Position numbers and translations under genes: made by a program. Below the pieces are notes generated by a model that saw only the letters and a program-made list of their open reading frames with translations, did no database searches and was not told where the DNA came from. Shown here in pieces: positions 4,065 through 7,542 of a stretch of DNA of 7,542 nt. Each line of letters begins with the position of its first letter. Position 1 is the first letter of the stretch. The DNA comes from Planctomycetaceae bacterium (GTDB taxonomy: Bacteria > Planctomycetota > Phycisphaerae > SM23-33), in assembly GCA_021371965.1 (NCBI GenBank), contig JAJFVE010000062.1, positions 1-7,542 of the forward strand, in the 5' to 3' direction.

Positions 4065-6526
4065 ACCAGCGCGTCGGGATTGACGTACAGGCGAACGTCC
4101 AGGGCGTTCAGCAGGCCACGATCACGACGGCAGCCGGTGTCGATAACATCGGCAAGGCGGCCGACAGGGCGTCGGCCAAGATCAAGCAGCTCGAGAAGAA
4201 TGTGCAGGCGCTCATCCAGCGCCTTGAGCAGTTGGGCAAGGCTGGAGGCAAGGGCTTCAATATCCCTGGCCAGGTGGTCCCGGGGGCGCCTTCTGCGCCC
4301 CCCGTGCCAGCCGGCCCACCGGTTCCGGTTCCACCGCCGAGTATGCCGCCGGTGCCGCGCGTTCCGCCTCGTGTTCCTCCTCACACCCCGCAGGGGCGGG
4401 GAACTTACGGCTACAACTTCGGCCGCTTTGCGCATGCAGGGATTAACCAAAGCCTGAACGGGCTCGGGCAAATGGCCGGAACGCCAGGGGCGGCTTCCGT
4501 GTTGTCGGGCGGCCTGCGCTTTGGCTTGCAGGGCATGCTGTTTGCTGGGCTTGCGGCGTCGATTTCTTCGCTCGTCAAGGGTCATGAGATAGCAACCCAA
4601 GAGGCGCACTCGATCGACTTCCTCAAGCGGCAGCTCGGGGACATCGGCGTCAACTTCAACACCCTGCGCGACATGAACCGCGGCGCATCCGCGGGATATG
4701 GCCTGAGCAGCGTCGAGTCGGCGTCCTACGCCCGCCAGTTCGCCCGCGGCGGCAACATGCGCGGCATGGATGGCCTGCAGGGCGAGCTCCGCAACGCCTA
4801 CGGCTTCAGCCGGGCCTACGGCATGGACCCGGGCGCCGGCGTGGGCTTCTTCTCGGCGATGCGCGGCCTTCGCGTCACCATCGACGAGACGAGCTCCAAG
4901 AAGCTGGGTGCGATTCTGGCCGAGAGCCTCGAGAAAGGCGGCAACGTCGCGCAGGCCCAAGAGGTGATGGCGGCGGTGCAGCAGTTCGCCACCAGCATGG
5001 CCCGGCAGACGCTCACCATGCCCAACATGGAGGCCTTCGCTGGCGGCATCTCGTCGCTGACCCGCCTGAAGCTGCCGGGCCTGGATGCGCAGGGCGCCGG
5101 CTCGCTGCTGATGCAGGCTGACCAAGCCATGCGCCAGGGCGGCGCCAAGGGCGAGGCCTCGCTGAATGTGGCCTATGCGGCGCTGGCCAAGGCGAACCCG
5201 GGAATCTCCGCGTTCGGTGCCAAGGCCCTGATGGGAATGGGCCTGTTTGGGACGGGCAGCGATCTTGCCGCATCGCCGTGGGGAAAGATGACGGGCTTCA
5301 GGGGTTCTGGCGGCACGTCCAACTTCGACGCCGTGCGCGGCATGATCCAGAAGCATTACGGTGGGAACCCCGAGGTTCTGGCGGCATCCTTGCAGGGCTT
5401 CTTTGGGCTCAACGAGCAGCAGGCCGCGGTGATGGCCGGCTTCTCGCCGGACCAGCTGGGCGGGATTGAGGCGCTGACGAAGCGGCGCGGCATCGACTTC
5501 GGCAAGATCAACAGCGCGGGCATGCAGTCCCTGGCCAGCGTCGCGGCGGCGCGGAACATGGGCGACCTGGTCCCGACGATCCGCTCGGTGCGTGACCGCA
5601 AGGACATCGGCGCGGCCGACCGCGCGGCGCTGAAGGAAGCGCTGGATTCAGGCGACTTCGGCAAGGTGCAGGACACCCTGACCGACATCCTGTCGCGCGC
5701 CGATCAGGAGATGAGCGACGGCAAGAAGTCGCTCGAGGTGCAGAAGCAGATGGAAACGGCCCTCGCCCGGCTCGGTGACGACCTCATCCCGGCCACCAAC
5801 ATGATCCGGGATGGCGTGGGCCGGCTGGTGAATGTGTTCGCTGGTGGCAGCGAGGAGGCGAATGCCTACAATGCCGAGCGGAAGCGTCAGAAAGACGCGG
5901 CCGATATGGAAGACTTTCTGAAACTGAAGGTCGAAAGCGGCATGATCAGGCCATCTGCGGCTGATCGCATCTTGGATCGCACAACAGGATGGAAGGGAGC
6001 CGGGGTCGATGATTCGCTGCTGGATGCCGTGCGCAAGGTCGAGAGCGGCGGCAACCGCTTTGCTGTCTCCGGCGCCGGCGCCAAGGGGCCCTATCAGCTG
6101 ATGGACGGCACTGCAAAGCGGTTCGGCGTGTCAGATCCGTTTGACGAAGGCCAGAGCCGCGGCGCGGCACGCAAATACCTGTCCCTTCTGCACAGCCGAT
6201 ATAACGGCAACATGCAGCACGCCTTGATGGCCTACAACTGGGGCGAGGGGAACCTGGACGCCTGGCTGAAGACGGGCCGCGGTGCCAAGGGGCAGGCCAT
6301 GCCCATGGAAACCCAGCAGTACGCCGACAAGGTGCTCAAGCAGATGGGCGGCAACGTGGCCGACTACGACTCGGGCGCAGTGGGCCGGCGGGCCAGTGCG
6401 GGCAAGGCCGACCCGGTGGATGTGCGCAGCAGCGTCGAGGTGACGTTGCGCGATCCTCATGGCCGACAGATTGCGCCGATTGCGGTGTCTTCCGGCCGCC
6501 GAACCCCTTCCCCGTTTGGAGGTTGA
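4061..6526 (+). CDS. Tape measure protein with C-terminal lytic transglycosylase domain
   Basis: This 821-residue protein should set tail length and pass out ahead of the DNA during infection. It is the longest gene here and directly follows the chaperone genes. Residues 30-60 form a charged helix likely to coil (IKQLEKNVQALIQRLEQLGK). Residues 69-110 are a proline-rich linker, 155-172 a hydrophobic stretch (LQGMLFAGLAASISSLV), and about 180-640 mostly helical, alanine/glycine-rich tape. Residues 650-740 match an SLT-type (Slt70/goose-lysozyme-like) domain. VESGGN holds the candidate catalytic Glu661, GAKGPYQLM follows around 673-681, and ALMAYNWG at 721-728 is the third conserved block. All three blocks are intact, so local peptidoglycan cutting at genome entry is likely. 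The ATG overlaps the preceding stop (ATGA). If the whole chain spanned the tail at roughly 0.15 nm per residue, the tail would be at most about 120 nm; this is only an estimate. Confidence 0.92.
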   Translation: MNQRVGIDVQANVQGVQQATITTAAGVDNIGKAADRASAKIKQLEKNVQALIQRLEQLGKAGGKGFNIPGQVVPGAPSAPPVPAGPPVPVPPPSMPPVPRVPPRVPPHTPQGRGTYGYNFGRFAHAGINQSLNGLGQMAGTPGAASVLSGGLRFGLQGMLFAGLAASISSLVKGHEIATQEAHSIDFLKRQLGDIGVNFNTLRDMNRGASAGYGLSSVESASYARQFARGGNMRGMDGLQGELRNAYGFSRAYGMDPGAGVGFFSAMRGLRVTIDETSSKKLGAILAESLEKGGNVAQAQEVMAAVQQFATSMARQTLTMPNMEAFAGGISSLTRLKLPGLDAQGAGSLLMQADQAMRQGGAKGEASLNVAYAALAKANPGISAFGAKALMGMGLFGTGSDLAASPWGKMTGFRGSGGTSNFDAVRGMIQKHYGGNPEVLAASLQGFFGLNEQQAAVMAGFSPDQLGGIEALTKRRGIDFGKINSAGMQSLASVAAARNMGDLVPTIRSVRDRKDIGAADRAALKEALDSGDFGKVQDTLTDILSRADQEMSDGKKSLEVQKQMETALARLGDDLIPATNMIRDGVGRLVNVFAGGSEEANAYNAERKRQKDAADMEDFLKLKVESGMIRPSAADRILDRTTGWKGAGVDDSLLDAVRKVESGGNRFAVSGAGAKGPYQLMDGTAKRFGVSDPFDEGQSRGAARKYLSLLHSRYNGNMQHALMAYNWGEGNLDAWLKTGRGAKGQAMPMETQQYADKVLKQMGGNVADYDSGAVGRRASAGKADPVDVRSSVEVTLRDPHGRQIAPIAVSSGRRTPSPFGG

Positions 6527-6529
6527 CCG

Positions 6530-7542
6530 ATGTCCGCAAAAATCATGATGCCCGAGTTTCGGGTGATGCTCTACAAGACGATGGCGCGGCGTATGGTGAC
6601 GGGCAACGATGGCCGCAACGTGCCGTCGTCTGAGCGGTTCTCTGGCGGCAGCCGGGTGATCGACCTCACGCCCTTCTTCGGTGACGGGAGCTCGCTGGAA
6701 ACCAGCAAAAGCGTTCGCCAGCCGGCCGGCCAATGGGCTATGGTGGCAGTGGACCAGATGGATGCCGATAAGCTGGACTCGCTGTATGGCCTGGTCGAGC
6801 CCATGGACGTGGTGGAAATCCGCATGCGACACCGGCCCGACCCGGTCGCTACCAGCATGGCGCCGCCGGTGGTGATGCGCGGTTTTGTATCAAGCGTGCG
6901 GCGGTCAATGTCGATGGGGGCGGACGGCCGGCCGGCGCGGGCGGTGACGATCAGCGGCGCCGACTACGGCAAGGTGCTGGAGATGATCCAGATCCGCTAC
7001 CTGCCCAACTACGTGATCGGGCAGAACCTGCTGACCGTCCTGGGCGCCTTCGTGAACTACGGGATTGAGGCCAAGCCGAACCAGTTCGGAAACGACTTCG
7101 TCAGGCAGATCGTCGATAAGGTGATCAACCCGTTCCTCTACGACATCGCGGGGTTCAGCGTGTCACCCGACACGTGCAAGTTGAGCTATCTGCAGCAGAT
7201 CGAGTACGAAGCAACGGCCTCGGCCGGCACGATCAGCGCGTTTGGCGCGCAATCGGCGCAGGGGACGCTGTGGGACATCATGCGCGGTTTTCTGGACGTT
7301 GGGCCGTGGACGGAGCTCTTCATTGAGGACCGGCAGGACACGACGGACGACCCGGGGCGGCCGGGTGGCGTGGTGCTGGTCTATCGCAACAACCCGTGCA
7401 AGGATCTGGACACGGTAAAGGGGTACATCATGCCCCAGCCCATCAAACCGGACACCCTGGAAATCAGCGACGAGTCGGTGATGAGCCTCGAAATCGGCCG
7501 CTCCGACGCGAACGTGGCGAACTACTTCCAGGTGAACATGCC
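6530..7542 (+). CDS. Probable baseplate hub / tail protein, 3'-truncated by window edge
   Basis: The frame runs from ATG 6530 to the last base without a stop, giving 337 codons so far. A strong GGAGG at 6518-6522 lies seven bases upstream, and the start is three bases after the tape measure stop. Residues 91-99 (PMDVVEIRM), 114-123 (VVMRGFVSSV) and 137-151 (RAVTISGADYGKVLE) form a pattern of 'value/interface strand - perturbed interface strand - G.D' that I associate with hub proteins of the XkdQ / Mu gp44 / T4 gp27 type. These form the ring that closes the tube at the baseplate. The position after the tape measure agrees. No membrane segment or signal peptide is visible. Family assignment is by pattern memory and context, so another tail-tip protein is possible. 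In Mu a separate protein (gp43) lies between tape and hub; no such gene occurs here. Confidence 0.62.
   Translation, partial: MSAKIMMPEFRVMLYKTMARRMVTGNDGRNVPSSERFSGGSRVIDLTPFFGDGSSLETSKSVRQPAGQWAMVAVDQMDADKLDSLYGLVEPMDVVEIRMRHRPDPVATSMAPPVVMRGFVSSVRRSMSMGADGRPARAVTISGADYGKVLEMIQIRYLPNYVIGQNLLTVLGAFVNYGIEAKPNQFGNDFVRQIVDKVINPFLYDIAGFSVSPDTCKLSYLQQIEYEATASAGTISAFGAQSAQGTLWDIMRGFLDVGPWTELFIEDRQDTTDDPGRPGGVVLVYRNNPCKDLDTVKGYIMPQPIKPDTLEISDESVMSLEIGRSDANVANYFQVNM

Noticed and set aside
3926..5356. 476-codon open frame on the - strand opposite the tape measure and chaperone
   Set aside because: The product is rich in Arg, His, Ala and Gln with no coherent domain, and it lies opposite a clear tape measure gene. 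It is an antisense shadow of GC-rich coding DNA.
1..7542. Promoters, terminators, attachment sites, CRISPR repeats or insertion sequences
   Set aside because: Genes are packed with gaps of under about 20 bases. I saw no hairpin followed by a T-run, no convincing -35/-10 pair, no repeated spacer pattern and no transposase or terminal repeats. Short palindromes containing AGCT and GGCC occur but are expected at this GC content.

Overview
The window is a fragment of a contractile-tailed (myovirus-type) phage or prophage. It is GC-rich, and every credible gene lies on the + strand with short gaps or start/stop overlaps. This looks like one late transcription unit cut at both ends. The composition and protein style (an alanine-rich GH19 endolysin, nested Rz/Rz1 spanins, a P2/Mu-like sheath-tube-chaperone-tape order) suggest a Gram-negative host, most likely a high-GC beta- or gammaproteobacterium of the Burkholderiales/Xanthomonadales/Pseudomonas kind. 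The host cannot be fixed from this sequence alone. I see no bacterial flanking gene, integrase, attachment site, tRNA, promoter or terminator.

Layout: (1) 1-1604 holds the 3' part of the tail sheath gene and the complete tail tube gene. (2) 1617-3416 is a complete lysis cassette: a GH19-type endolysin, two small multi-membrane proteins (holin and possible second holin/antiholin), an inner-membrane spanin (Rz) and an outer-membrane lipoprotein spanin (Rz1) fully nested in the Rz gene in another frame. (3) 3397-3495 is a doubtful 32-codon ORF bridging the lysis and tail genes. (4) 3485-4064 is a tail assembly chaperone pair. The second part has no good start of its own and sits in the +1 (equivalently -2) frame, so a G/GT-type programmed frameshift is expected near 3755-3776. 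(5) 4061-6526 is the tape measure protein, with a C-terminal lytic transglycosylase domain. (6) 6530 to the window end is the 5' part of a probable baseplate hub protein.

How it works together: sheath and tube form the contractile tail. The chaperones G and GT are expected to load the tape measure so that the tube polymerises to a set length. The tape measure also carries a peptidoglycan-cutting domain, presumably for use during genome entry, and the hub closes the lower end of the tube. At the end of infection the holin(s) release the endolysin to the wall and the Rz/Rz1 pair disrupts the outer membrane. The least ordinary points are the +1/-2 chaperone frameshift and the lysis cassette placed between the tube and chaperone genes. 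I found no sign of a wholly new system such as defence, toxin or CRISPR genes.
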